Assembly (NCBI RefSeq): GCF_900143545.1
Contig: NZ_FREV01000001.1
Location: 372,001-436,000, forward strand
Direction of reading: 5' to 3'
Length of the DNA stretch: 64,000 bases
Source: Loktanella sp. Alg231-35
GTDB taxonomy: Bacteria; Pseudomonadota; Alphaproteobacteria; Rhodobacterales; Rhodobacteraceae
Shown here: in pieces, positions 55,275 to 63,950 of the stretch
How the letters are laid out: each line of letters begins with the position of its first letter
Position numbering within the stretch: the first letter of the stretch is position 1
Translations under genes and position numbers: made by a program
Notes under the pieces: generated by a model
What the model saw: the letters and a program-made list of their open reading frames with translations, nothing else
Database searches by the model: none
Told to the model about the DNA's origin: nothing

Positions 55275-55937
55275 ATGCGTATTCTTGTTGCTGAAGATGA
55301 TATCGAACTCGCCGAACAAGTAAGACTGTCCCTGTCTCGGGAAGGGCATGCTGTTGATCTTGCCCCGGACGGCGACGAAGCAAAGTTTCTTGGTGAAACG
55401 GAACCCTATGACCTCATCGTGCTGGACCTCGGCTTGCCGAAACTGGACGGGATCACCGTTCTCAAGGCTTTGCGTGAGGCTGGCATCGACATTCCCGTTC
55501 TCATTCTGACGGCCCGTGATGGCTGGGCAGACCGGGTTGATGGGCTTGATGCAGGCGCCGATGACTATCTGACAAAACCGTTTCATGTGCTTGAATTGCT
55601 GGCGCGTTCGCGCGCCTTGCTGCGTCGAAATGCAACGCAGCGGAGCCCGGTCTTTAAAAAGGACGGCGTAAGCTATGACAGCAGGAACGGGCGGGTGACG
55701 CTTGACCAGATTCAAATCACATTGACGGCACAGGAAACCGCTGTGTTGTCCTATCTCTTCCATAATGCCAATCGGCCCATTTCGCGGACAGAGCTGTCCG
55801 AGCATATCTATCAATATGGCGATGATCGCGATTCTAATACGATTGCGGTCTTTATTACGCGTCTACGCAAGAAATTGGGCAATGAGCTGATCCAGACAGA
55901 ACACGGTCGAGGTTATTCGATCCAGCTTGGGACGTGA
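55275..55937 (+). CDS. OmpR-family response regulator (FeuP/PhoP-like)
   Basis: The 220-residue product has a receiver domain with the acidic pair in VAEDD, phospho-acceptor Asp51 in LIVLDLGLPKLDG, and the Lys in DYLTKPFHV. The C-terminal winged helix has ISRTELSEHIYQ and the end VFITRLRKKLGNELIQT followed by GRGYSI. It is cytoplasmic and binds DNA. Its stop overlaps the kinase start (GTGA). The closest match I can suggest is FeuP/PhoP; targets are unknown. Confidence 0.9.
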   Translation: MRILVAEDDIELAEQVRLSLSREGHAVDLAPDGDEAKFLGETEPYDLIVLDLGLPKLDGITVLKALREAGIDIPVLILTARDGWADRVDGLDAGADDYLTKPFHVLELLARSRALLRRNATQRSPVFKKDGVSYDSRNGRVTLDQIQITLTAQETAVLSYLFHNANRPISRTELSEHIYQYGDDRDSNTIAVFITRLRKKLGNELIQTEHGRGYSIQLGT

Positions 55938-57268
55938 AGTCGCTTCGCAGCCGTGCTGTTGCTGGGGGTGCCGTTTGGGCAACGATCGTGGCCTTGGCCG
56001 GAACGTCTGCTGTTGGCAACTACCTTGATCGCCTCACGCTATCGCGGTTTGATGAATTCCTGACCGCCCGGCATGCGCAGGTTGTTGTCGCCCTTGCAAA
56101 CAGCCACGGAGAGGCTGAGGCAATGCCGCGCCAGATCGGTGATCCCGTGTACCAGCGGCCATTTTCGGGCAACTACTGGCAAGTCGAAAGCGATGACGGG
56201 CGCATACTCGTATCTCGGTCCATGGCGGATTCACTCCTGCCAACAATGCCGTCAGCCAGCACTGATGTTACCGTGCAGAACGTCGCTGGCCCCGCAAGTC
56301 AGGAATTGCGCGTGCTCGCGCAAGAAGTGACGCTTGATGATGGAGCGGTCTGGCTTGTCAGAGTCGCCTCATCGACCCAAACAATTGATGCGGATCAGGC
56401 CGAACTCCGACGTCGTTTGAATATCTCTTTTGCTTTTGTCGGTGTGCTGGCGATTGCCGGTGCATTGCTGATCGTCTGGTTCACACTCAGGCCTCTGTCG
56501 CAATTGCGCCGGGACGTGATTGACCGCGAGACATATGAAGGCGAACTGCCCGTCGATGATTATCCGTTGGAAGTTCGCCCTCTTGTGACCGAAATCAACA
56601 ATCTGCTGGACCGGAACCGGGATATCGTTGACCGGTCTCGCAGGCAAACTGCCGATCTGGCCCATGCGATCAAGACCCCATCCTCTGTGCTGCGCAATGA
56701 ACTGTTTGAACTGCAACTGGGTGGCGTGTCGGTGCAAAGCGGCATCAATGCGCTTGACCGATTGGATGCTCAGCTCAACCGATCCTTTGCCCGGATGAAG
56801 GCCTCGCAGGATGGCGCGTCGGAAAAAGAAACGACAAGTCTGGATATCTGTCTGGCCCGTTTGGGGCGGGCATTCACGGCACTGGCCAAGAACAAGGATC
56901 GCGATGTGATCCTTGATGCCCCACCGGATTTGCATGCAAAGATCAACCAGATCGATTTTGAAGAAATTCTCGGCAATCTGTTGGACAACGCGCTCAAGTG
57001 GTCACGGTCTGCAATTGGCCTGAGTGTGTCGTCGTCGGACGATTGGGTTCATTTCAGCGTCGAGGACGACGGCGATGGCATTGCGGCTCATGCCGAGAAA
57101 CGCGCGTTGATCAGCGGCCAGCGTCTGGACGAAACCAAACCGGGCACGGGCTTGGGGCTGGCCATCGCCTCTGATCTGGTAGCAGCCTATCAGGGCACAA
57201 TTGATGTTGGCCGGTCCGAGGCGATGGGCGGCGCTAGGATTGTCGTGAATTTGCCTCGTGCGCATTAG
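55934..57268 (+). CDS. Two-component sensor histidine kinase (FeuQ/PhoQ-like)
   Basis: The 444-residue product starts at a GTG that overlaps the regulator stop. It has membrane segments at about residues 8-28 and 163-185 with a periplasmic sensor domain between them, then HAMP-like RPLSQLRRDV. The phospho-acceptor His244 lies in DLAHAIKTP. The ATPase domain has NLLDNALKW and VEDDGDGIA, and GTGLGLAIASDLV. The spacing suggests one operon from 54751 to here. Confidence 0.9.
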   Translation: MKSLRSRAVAGGAVWATIVALAGTSAVGNYLDRLTLSRFDEFLTARHAQVVVALANSHGEAEAMPRQIGDPVYQRPFSGNYWQVESDDGRILVSRSMADSLLPTMPSASTDVTVQNVAGPASQELRVLAQEVTLDDGAVWLVRVASSTQTIDADQAELRRRLNISFAFVGVLAIAGALLIVWFTLRPLSQLRRDVIDRETYEGELPVDDYPLEVRPLVTEINNLLDRNRDIVDRSRRQTADLAHAIKTPSSVLRNELFELQLGGVSVQSGINALDRLDAQLNRSFARMKASQDGASEKETTSLDICLARLGRAFTALAKNKDRDVILDAPPDLHAKINQIDFEEILGNLLDNALKWSRSAIGLSVSSSDDWVHFSVEDDGDGIAAHAEKRALISGQRLDETKPGTGLGLAIASDLVAAYQGTIDVGRSEAMGGARIVVNLPRAH

Positions 57269-57475
57269 CCCAAACTGAAGCCGAAAACTATGAAATCCAA
57301 AAGTGCGGATAATCTAGCCCCGCGCGGTGATACTTTGGGTGGCACGGCACAAACGCGCGAACTCTCATTATTGAGTCGGCTGGGGCTATTGCTGAGCGAA
57401 TGCTTGTTTCTCCGCGAGTAAAGCTATCCAAAAATTACTTTGAAAAATAGATACTTATGACATTCACGCCTTTCT

Positions 57476-57518
57476 ACTAAAATTTTAGTTTGACAGATCC
57501 AGCATTCCGCGCTCACAT
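57476..57518 (+). promoter_or_regulatory. Promoter and operator of the glycerol-transport operon
   Basis: ACTAAAATTTTAGT (57476-57489) is a perfect 14-bp palindrome that directly abuts TTGACA (57490-57495). A weak TCACAT lies 17 bp further (57513-57518). A repressor bound to the palindrome could block the polymerase. The preceding gap from 57269 shows no gene. Confidence 0.45.
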
Positions 57519-57567
57519 TAGCGTGTCGGCGAAAACCGGCACAAAACATCTCAAGGGAGGAGAAAAG

Positions 57568-59304
57568 ATGCGCAAGTATCTGCTCTCCGCAGTTGCGGTT
57601 TCTGCCGTGGTTGCGGGGTCCAATAGTGCTTTGGCTGATGAAGCGGCAGCACAGCGTTGGATTGATCAAGAATTCCAGCCGTCGACACTGTCCAAGGACG
57701 AACAGATGGCTGAAATGCAGTGGTTCATTGAAGCCGCACAACCCTATGCCGGGATGGAGATTAACGTGCTCTCCGAAGGCATTCCAACCCATTCCTACGA
57801 AAGCGAAGTGCTGACACGCGCCTTCGAGGAAATCACCGGCATCAAGGTGAACCACCAGATTTTGGGCGAAGGCGAGGTCGTTCAGGCCGTGCAGACCCAG
57901 ATGCAAACCGGCCGGAACCTTTATGACGCTTACGTCAACGATAGTGACCTGATCGGGACACACTCGCGTTTGCAGTTGGCGCGCAACCTGACCGACTTTA
58001 TGGCCGGTGAAGGTGCGGCGGTGACGAACCCCGATCTTGATCTGGATGACTTCATGGGTATCCAGTTCACGACGGGTCCAGATGGTGATCTCTATCAGAT
58101 GCCGGATCAGCAGTTTGCGAACCTTTATTGGTTCCGCAAGGACTGGTTCGACGATGAAGAAAACAAAGCTGCGTTCGAAGCCAAATATGGCTACGAGTTG
58201 GGCGTGCCGGTGAACTGGTCCGCTTATGAGGACATCGCCGAATTCTTCAGCAATGACGTGCAGGAAATCGACGGTGTGCGCATCTACGGTCACATGGATT
58301 ACGGCAAACGCGCGCCTGACCTTGGCTGGCGGATGACCGATGCCTGGCTGTCGATGGCCGGTGCAGGGTCTGTTGGCGAACCCAATGGTATCCCCATCGA
58401 TGAATGGGGCATCCGCATGGAAGCGGGCACATGTAACCCCGTTGGTGCATCTGTCACACGCGGTGGTGCGGCGAACGGTCCGGCTGCGGTCTATGCGATC
58501 CGCAAATGGGACGAATGGTTGCGTGCTTATGCGCCTCCAGGTGCCGCAAGCTATGACTTCTATCAGTCACTGCCTGCATTGGCCCAAGGCAACGTGGCCC
58601 AGCAAATCTTCTGGTACACGGCCTTTACCGCCGACATGGTCGCCCCTCAGTCTGCGGGCAACAACACTGTGGATGCCGATGGCAACCCACTGTGGCGCAT
58701 GGCCCCATCCCCGCATGGGCCGTACTGGGAAGAAGGCCAGAAGGTCGGCTATCAGGACGTGGGTTCCTGGACGATCCTGAACTCCACACCACTGGATCGT
58801 GCGCAAGCGGCTTGGCTTTATGCACAGTTCGTCGTGTCTAAAACGGTTGATGTGAAAAAATCCCATGTGGGTCTGACTTTCATCCGTGACAGCACAGTGA
58901 ACCACGAGTCGTTCTCTGAGCGTGCGCCGCAACTGGGTGGTTTGGTGGAATTCTACCGCTCGCCTGACCGTGTTGCATGGTCGCCAACGGGCATCAATGT
59001 GCCTGACTATCCAAAGCTGGCCCAGATTTGGTGGCAGCAGATTGGTGACGTGAATTCTGGTGCGTTTACCCCGCAAGAGGCGATGGATCGTCTGGCTGAG
59101 GAAATGGACATCACCATGTCACGGATGCAGGCCGCTGATGAAGCTGCCAACGTCTATGGCGGCTGTGGCCCACGTCTGAACGACGAACAAACTGCGGAGT
59201 ACTGGTTCGCAAACGGCGGCGCCAAGCCACCGCTTGAGAACGAAAAGCCGCAGGGCGAAACCGTCAACTACGACGAATTGGTTGCCCGGTGGGCAACTGA
59301 GTAA
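57568..59304 (+). CDS. glpV: Glycerol-type ABC transporter binding protein
   Basis: The 578-residue product is a family-1 extracellular binding protein with a signal peptide (to about residue 24, VAGSNSALADE). Typical parts are MEINVLSEGIPTHSYESEVL and, at the end, LNDEQTAEYWFANGGAKPP and ETVNYDELVARW. It is longer than most sugar-binding proteins, as is usual for the glycerol (GlpV) group. I use the ATG at 57568 because AAGGGAGGAGAA precedes it. Substrate assignment to glycerol rests on the operon content, including the DUF2160 gene. Confidence 0.87.
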   Translation: MRKYLLSAVAVSAVVAGSNSALADEAAAQRWIDQEFQPSTLSKDEQMAEMQWFIEAAQPYAGMEINVLSEGIPTHSYESEVLTRAFEEITGIKVNHQILGEGEVVQAVQTQMQTGRNLYDAYVNDSDLIGTHSRLQLARNLTDFMAGEGAAVTNPDLDLDDFMGIQFTTGPDGDLYQMPDQQFANLYWFRKDWFDDEENKAAFEAKYGYELGVPVNWSAYEDIAEFFSNDVQEIDGVRIYGHMDYGKRAPDLGWRMTDAWLSMAGAGSVGEPNGIPIDEWGIRMEAGTCNPVGASVTRGGAANGPAAVYAIRKWDEWLRAYAPPGAASYDFYQSLPALAQGNVAQQIFWYTAFTADMVAPQSAGNNTVDADGNPLWRMAPSPHGPYWEEGQKVGYQDVGSWTILNSTPLDRAQAAWLYAQFVVSKTVDVKKSHVGLTFIRDSTVNHESFSERAPQLGGLVEFYRSPDRVAWSPTGINVPDYPKLAQIWWQQIGDVNSGAFTPQEAMDRLAEEMDITMSRMQAADEAANVYGGCGPRLNDEQTAEYWFANGGAKPPLENEKPQGETVNYDELVARWATE

Positions 59305-59336
59305 CCTCCCTGTCTGGCGCTCTTTGCGCCGACGTC

Positions 59337-59363
59337 TGCCGGGGCCTGTGATGGGCCTCGGCA
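59337..59363 (+). promoter_or_regulatory. Hairpin between glpV and glpS
   Basis: TGCCGGGGCC pairs with GGGCCTCGGCA around TGTGAT with one mismatch. It has no T run and lies just after the binding-protein gene, as in the other two ABC operons here. Confidence 0.5.
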
Positions 59364-59391
59364 ATTCACTCTGACGCAGCGAAGAGCCTTT

Positions 59392-60465
59392 ATGACACTG
59401 CAAGTTAAGAATATTACCAAGGTCGTCGATGGCCGGACCCATATCAAGTCCACGTCGCTGACACTTGAGACCGGGCACTTCAACGTGCTGTTGGGCCAGA
59501 CCGGATCGGGCAAGACATCCCTGATCAAGATGATGGCGGGGTTGGAACCGATTGCCAGCGGCGCAGTCATTTTGGATGGCCAGGATGTCACCAAATTGAG
59601 CACCCAAAGGCGCAACATCTCTTTGGTCCACCAGTTCTTTGTCAATTATCCCCATATGACGGTCTACGATAACATCGCTTCGCCGTTGAAAGTGGCCGGT
59701 ATGGCGAAATCTGAAATCCAAGGCCGGGTCGAAGAAGCCGCCGATATCCTGCAGCTGCGCCCCATGCTGCTCCGCCGCCCGCATGAATTGTCCGGTGGTC
59801 AGCAGCAACGCACCGCCCTGGCCCGAGCCATTGCTAAAGAAAGCCGCGCTGTGTTCCTTGATGAACCGCTGGCCAACCTCGACTATAAGCTCCGCGAGGA
59901 ATTGCGCGAACAGCTGCCGGAACTATTTGCCGGACGGGGCGCGGTTGTTGTCTATGCCACGTCAGAGCCGGAAGAAGCCCTGTTGCTGGGTGGTCAGACG
60001 GGTTTGATGGATGATGGCCAGGTTGTGCAGTTCGGACGCACAGCGGATCTTTATCGCACACCGACGTCACTGACTGCGGCTGCAGTATTCTCTGACCCGC
60101 CGATCAACCAAGCGTCAGTGACAAAAACTGGCGATCAGATCAAAATGGGCGATACCGTTTGGCCTGCCGAGGGCGAGGCCAAGGGGTTGGCAGATGGTGA
60201 CTATGTCGTTGCCATTCGTCCCCACCACGTTACCCCGACGGCCACAGACAAGAACACCGTGCCGCTTTCTGGCCGCGTGCTTGTGATGGAATTGTCAGGC
60301 TCTGAAAGCTCTGCCCACTTTCGTCTACCCGTAGGGGATTGGGTGTCGCTGTCGCATGGCACTCATCCCTATCAGGTTGGTGTGGATCACCCGTTCTATC
60401 TTGATCCCTCAGCTTGTTTTTACTTCGCACCTGATGGTGCCACTGTAGCAGGAGCAGCCATCTAA
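59392..60465 (+). CDS. glpS: Glycerol ABC transporter ATPase GlpS (altered switch His)
   Basis: The 357-residue ATPase has Walker A GQTGSGKT (35-42), Gln81 of the Q-loop, the canonical signature LSGGQ (133-137) and Walker B AVFLDE (153-158). Where the switch His normally sits (VTHDQ) it has VVYATSEPEEAL, so His is replaced by Ser191. A regulatory domain follows from about residue 240. The start of glpT overlaps the stop (TAATG). Pairing with GlpT is discussed in the findings. Confidence 0.9.
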   Translation: MTLQVKNITKVVDGRTHIKSTSLTLETGHFNVLLGQTGSGKTSLIKMMAGLEPIASGAVILDGQDVTKLSTQRRNISLVHQFFVNYPHMTVYDNIASPLKVAGMAKSEIQGRVEEAADILQLRPMLLRRPHELSGGQQQRTALARAIAKESRAVFLDEPLANLDYKLREELREQLPELFAGRGAVVVYATSEPEEALLLGGQTGLMDDGQVVQFGRTADLYRTPTSLTAAAVFSDPPINQASVTKTGDQIKMGDTVWPAEGEAKGLADGDYVVAIRPHHVTPTATDKNTVPLSGRVLVMELSGSESSAHFRLPVGDWVSLSHGTHPYQVGVDHPFYLDPSACFYFAPDGATVAGAAI

Positions 60466-61541
60466 TGGCCAAGATTACCCTGTCGAAGCTGCGGCATAGC
60501 TATTTGCCCAATCCGACATCGCCTGCTGATTATGCGCTCAAGGAAGTCGACCTTGATTGGTCCGATGGCGGCGCATACGCCTTGCTGGGCCCGTCCGGCT
60601 GTGGCAAGTCAACGTTGCTGAACATCATTTCCGGCTTGCTGACGCCATCGGAGGGGCAGATCCTGTTTGATGACCAGGACGTCACTGCGTTGCCACCTGA
60701 CAGACGCAATATCGCGCAAGTTTTCCAGTTTCCTGTCATCTACGACACGATGACAGTCTACGACAATCTGGCCTTTCCCTTGCGCAATCGCGGTATGAAT
60801 GAGGCAATGGTCAGCGCACGTGTTGCAGAGATCGCTACCATGCTCGAAGTCACTGATTTGCTAAGCGCCAAGGCCGCAGGCCTGTCCCCTGATAACAAGC
60901 AAAAGATATCCATGGGACGTGGGTTAGTCCGAGACGACGTAAATGTCGTGATGTTTGATGAACCGCTCACCGTGATTGACCCGCATCTGAAGTGGAAGCT
61001 GCGTTCCAAGCTGAAGGAACTGCACCAGAAGGTGCAGGCAACGATGATCTATGTGACCCATGACCAGACCGAGGCACTCACCTTTGCCGATCAGGTTGTG
61101 GTGATGCAGGACGGTGAAGTTGTGCAGATCGGCACGCCAGAAGAATTGTTCGAACGGCCCGCGCATACATTTGTCGGCCACTTTATCGGATCGCCCGGCA
61201 TGAACGTTCTTTCTGCAGAAATGCGTGACGGCGGCGCGTTCCTTGGCGAGCATAATGTTGCCCTAGAAGGTGCGGTCACGGCAAAGGAGGGCACACCACA
61301 GATTGGCATCCGACCCGAGTTTGTACAGATCGGCGATGTGGGCCTGCCCGCGACGGTGCGCAAAGTGTCCGATATTGGCCGCCACAGCGTGGTCGAGGCG
61401 ATGATCGGTGACACATCCGTCAAAGCGATCACCGATGGTGCTGTGCCAGAACAGGGTGCCGCCGTTCATCTGCAATTTCAACAAGACCAGACCCGGCTTT
61501 ACCGCGATGGCTGGCTTGCGACGACAGGGGCAGCATCATGA
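60465..61541 (+). CDS. glpT: Glycerol ABC transporter ATPase GlpT (degenerate signature)
   Basis: The 358-residue ATPase has Walker A GPSGCGKST (42-50), Gln88, Walker B VVMFDE (161-166) and the canonical switch His199 in VTHDQTEAL. The LSGGQ signature is replaced by LSPDN (140-144). A regulatory domain with PQIGIRPEFVQIGD follows. It is coupled to glpS and overlaps glpP (ATGA). Confidence 0.9.
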   Translation: MAKITLSKLRHSYLPNPTSPADYALKEVDLDWSDGGAYALLGPSGCGKSTLLNIISGLLTPSEGQILFDDQDVTALPPDRRNIAQVFQFPVIYDTMTVYDNLAFPLRNRGMNEAMVSARVAEIATMLEVTDLLSAKAAGLSPDNKQKISMGRGLVRDDVNVVMFDEPLTVIDPHLKWKLRSKLKELHQKVQATMIYVTHDQTEALTFADQVVVMQDGEVVQIGTPEELFERPAHTFVGHFIGSPGMNVLSAEMRDGGAFLGEHNVALEGAVTAKEGTPQIGIRPEFVQIGDVGLPATVRKVSDIGRHSVVEAMIGDTSVKAITDGAVPEQGAAVHLQFQQDQTRLYRDGWLATTGAAS

Positions 61542-62401
61542 AAACCCAAAATCACAAGGCGTGGTTCTTTGTTTTGCCGGTCCTTTTGCTGGTCGCGTTC
61601 AATGCGTTGATTCCGATGATGACGGTGGTCAATTATTCGGTGCAGGAAACATTTGGTAACAACGTGTTCTTCTGGGAAGGGCTGCGTTGGTTCGAAGAAT
61701 TGCTGAATTCCGACCGGTTTCATGCGGCATTGGGCCGTCAGTTCCTTTTCACAGGGTTGATCCTTTTGATCGAGGTTCCGTTGGGTGTGATCATCGCCTT
61801 GTCGATGCCGCGCAAGGGCCCTTGGGTGCCAGTTTGTCTAGTGCTGATGGCGTTGCCGATGCTGATCCCGTGGAACGTCGTGGGGGCGATGTGGAACATC
61901 TTTACCCTGCCTGACATTGGCCTTCTGGGCTATCTGATGAACACCACGTTGGGCATTGACTATGACATGACGCAAAGCCCCTTTGCGGCCTGGGCGACCA
62001 TCATCACGATGGATGTCTGGCATTGGACGTCGCTTGTTGTGCTCTTGTCCTACGCAGGCCTCGTGTCGATCCCAGATGCCTATTATCAGGCGGCCAAGAT
62101 TGACGGGGCGTCGCCTTTCAAAGTGTTCCGCTACATTCAATTGCCCAAAATGAAACAGGTCCTGACCATCGCGATCCTGCTAAGATTCATGGACAGCTTT
62201 AACATCTACACCGAGGTCTTTGTGCTGACCGGTGGTGGCCCCGGCAACTCAACCACATTGTTGTCAATCGACCTTGTCAAAATCGCCCTTGGGCAGTTTG
62301 ACCTAGGCCCGGCGGCGGCGATGTCACTGATCTACTTTGCCATCACATTGCTGGTCAGCTGGCTGTTCTACACACTTATGACGAAAGACGACGCGAAATG
62401 A
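61538..62401 (+). CDS. glpP: Glycerol ABC transporter permease GlpP
   Basis: The first permease subunit, 287 residues, with about six membrane segments and the EAA-type loop PDAYYQAAKIDGASPFKVFR. It starts within the glpT stop (ATGA) and overlaps glpQ in the same way. The N-terminal segment FFVLPVLLLVAFNALIPM is the first helix. Confidence 0.92.
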   Translation: MKTQNHKAWFFVLPVLLLVAFNALIPMMTVVNYSVQETFGNNVFFWEGLRWFEELLNSDRFHAALGRQFLFTGLILLIEVPLGVIIALSMPRKGPWVPVCLVLMALPMLIPWNVVGAMWNIFTLPDIGLLGYLMNTTLGIDYDMTQSPFAAWATIITMDVWHWTSLVVLLSYAGLVSIPDAYYQAAKIDGASPFKVFRYIQLPKMKQVLTIAILLRFMDSFNIYTEVFVLTGGGPGNSTTLLSIDLVKIALGQFDLGPAAAMSLIYFAITLLVSWLFYTLMTKDDAK

Positions 62402-63195
62402 AAAAGCGGTCCCTCATCCCGATCATCTACATCGCGTTCCTGATGCTGCCGATCTATTGGCTGGTGGCGATGTCGTTCAAAACCACGAATGAGATCTTGG
62501 CAGGGTTCAGCCTGTTCCCCCAAAGTTTCACGCTGGAAAACTATGTCACCATCTTTACCGACCCGACTTGGTACTGGGGTTACATCAACTCGATCATCTA
62601 TGTTTCGCTGAACACGGCCATATCGCTGGCTGTGGCTTTGCCTGCGGCCTATGCGTTCAGCCGCTATCGCTTCTTAGGTGACAAGACGCTGTTTTTCTGG
62701 CTTTTGACCAACCGAATGGCCCCCGCGGCGGTCTTTGCTTTGCCGTTCTTTCAGCTTTATTCAGCGGTTGAGCTTTTCGACACGCATATCGCGGTCGCGC
62801 TGGCGCATTGCCTGTTCAATATCCCGCTGGCGGTCTGGATTTTGGAAGGGTTCATGAGCGGGGTACCTAAGGAGTTGGACGAAACCGCCTATGTTGATGG
62901 CTATTCCTTCCCCCGGTTCTTCACCACGATCTTTCTGCCTTCCATCAAAGCTGGCGTGGGCGTTGCCGCTTTCTTCTGCTTCATGTTCTCATGGGTGGAG
63001 TTGCTGCTCGCTAAGACACTCACGGCAGTCGAGGCCAAACCAATTGCCGCAACGATGACCAAAACGGCCTCATCGGCGGGCTATGAACTGGGGCTGTTGG
63101 CAGCAGCAGGCACATTGACCATCATACCGGGCGCCATCGTGATTTATTTCGTGCGCAACTACATTGCCAAGGGCTTTGCCCTGGGGAGGGTCTGA
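62398..63195 (+). CDS. glpQ: Glycerol ABC transporter permease GlpQ
   Basis: The second permease subunit, 265 residues, MalG-like, with about six membrane segments and the EAA motif PKELDETAYVDGYSFPRFF. The start overlaps glpP. The DUF2160 gene starts 1 bp after the stop. Confidence 0.92.
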   Translation: MKKRSLIPIIYIAFLMLPIYWLVAMSFKTTNEILAGFSLFPQSFTLENYVTIFTDPTWYWGYINSIIYVSLNTAISLAVALPAAYAFSRYRFLGDKTLFFWLLTNRMAPAAVFALPFFQLYSAVELFDTHIAVALAHCLFNIPLAVWILEGFMSGVPKELDETAYVDGYSFPRFFTTIFLPSIKAGVGVAAFFCFMFSWVELLLAKTLTAVEAKPIAATMTKTASSAGYELGLLAAAGTLTIIPGAIVIYFVRNYIAKGFALGRV

Positions 63196-63196
63196 T

Positions 63197-63475
63197 ATGT
63201 TTGGCTGGATGGCATGGACTTGGCCTACGGGGCTGTTTTTCATCGGGTTGTTCACCGCAATGGGGATCATCACCTTCATCGAAATCCGCTACCCCGGCAC
63301 GTCCGAGCGCAAGGGCATTTTGGGGTTAACGACGACGCGGGGCGATAGATTGTTTCTGTCGTTGTTGGGTACGGCTTACATCTTTCTGGCTTGGATATTC
63401 TTCTTTGGCATGCCGCTTTGGGGCCCGCTGGCGATCAGCATTGGCTGGGGGCTGATTTGTTTTTGGAAGGTCTGA
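63197..63475 (+). CDS. glpU: DUF2160 small membrane protein of the glycerol operon
   Basis: The 92-residue product begins MFGWMAWTWPTGLFFIGLF and has about three membrane segments, with the conserved GLTTTRGDRLFLSLLG in the loop. This is the DUF2160 family that accompanies glycerol ABC importers in rhizobia (GlpU). Its role is unknown. I start at the ATG at 63197, after GGGGAGGG, rather than the longer frame that overlaps glpQ. Confidence 0.87.
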   Translation: MFGWMAWTWPTGLFFIGLFTAMGIITFIEIRYPGTSERKGILGLTTTRGDRLFLSLLGTAYIFLAWIFFFGMPLWGPLAISIGWGLICFWKV

Positions 63476-63486
63476 TGCGAAATTTC

Positions 63487-63531
63487 TTGGACATACGAAG
63501 GTCTTAGTATCTACTCTGCTCTGGGGAGCAG
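63487..63531 (+). promoter_or_regulatory. Candidate blaI promoter and operator
   Basis: TTGGAC and TCTACT are 17 bp apart. Immediately after lies CTGCTC/GAGCAG, an inverted repeat around TGGG (63516-63531). BlaI-type repressors usually bind their own promoters, and this repeat is the only candidate seen. Confidence 0.4.
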
Positions 63532-63539
63532 TTCAGACG

Positions 63540-63950
63540 ATGGCGGTGTGCAGTATGCGGCAAAAGAAAAAAGTTGAGTTCCTGACCGAGGTCGAGCTTG
63601 AGTTCATGACAGAGCTTTGGGCGTTGGGCGAGGGGAGCGTGCGCGATGTGCTTGCGCAACTCGCCCCGGAACGCAATCTGGCCTATACATCTGCCGCCAC
63701 AATCCTGCGGATCATGGAACAAAAGAACTTCGTGACCAGCGAAAAGCGGGGCAAGACATTCGTCTACAAACCCATGCTGGCCAAGGATGCATATCAGTCA
63801 AAGACCCTGCGCGATCTGTCAGACAAACTGTTTGATGGCACACCAGCAACCATGGTGGCGCGTCTGGTCAGCGATCAAGGCATGTCTGAGGAAGCACTGG
63901 AAGAAATACGGGCACTTTTGGATAGGAGGTTGAAAGAAAATGACAACTGA
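63540..63950 (+). CDS. BlaI/MecI/CopY-family transcriptional repressor
   Basis: The 136-residue product has the winged helix of the penicillinase-repressor family: VEFLTEVELEFMTELW, SVRDVLAQLAP, AYTSAATILRIMEQKNFV and the C-terminal dimer helix. In such systems the sensor protease inactivates the repressor by cleavage. The start is either the ATG at 63540 or that at 63555; the second begins near the conserved domain. It overlaps the next gene by 10 bp. Confidence 0.88.
   Translation: MAVCSMRQKKKVEFLTEVELEFMTELWALGEGSVRDVLAQLAPERNLAYTSAATILRIMEQKNFVTSEKRGKTFVYKPMLAKDAYQSKTLRDLSDKLFDGTPATMVARLVSDQGMSEEALEEIRALLDRRLKENDN

Noticed and set aside
55028-55276. Minus-strand Cys/Arg-rich frame opposite the Gly/Asn repeats
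   Set aside because: It is produced by the tandem repeats read backwards; no start signal and no family.
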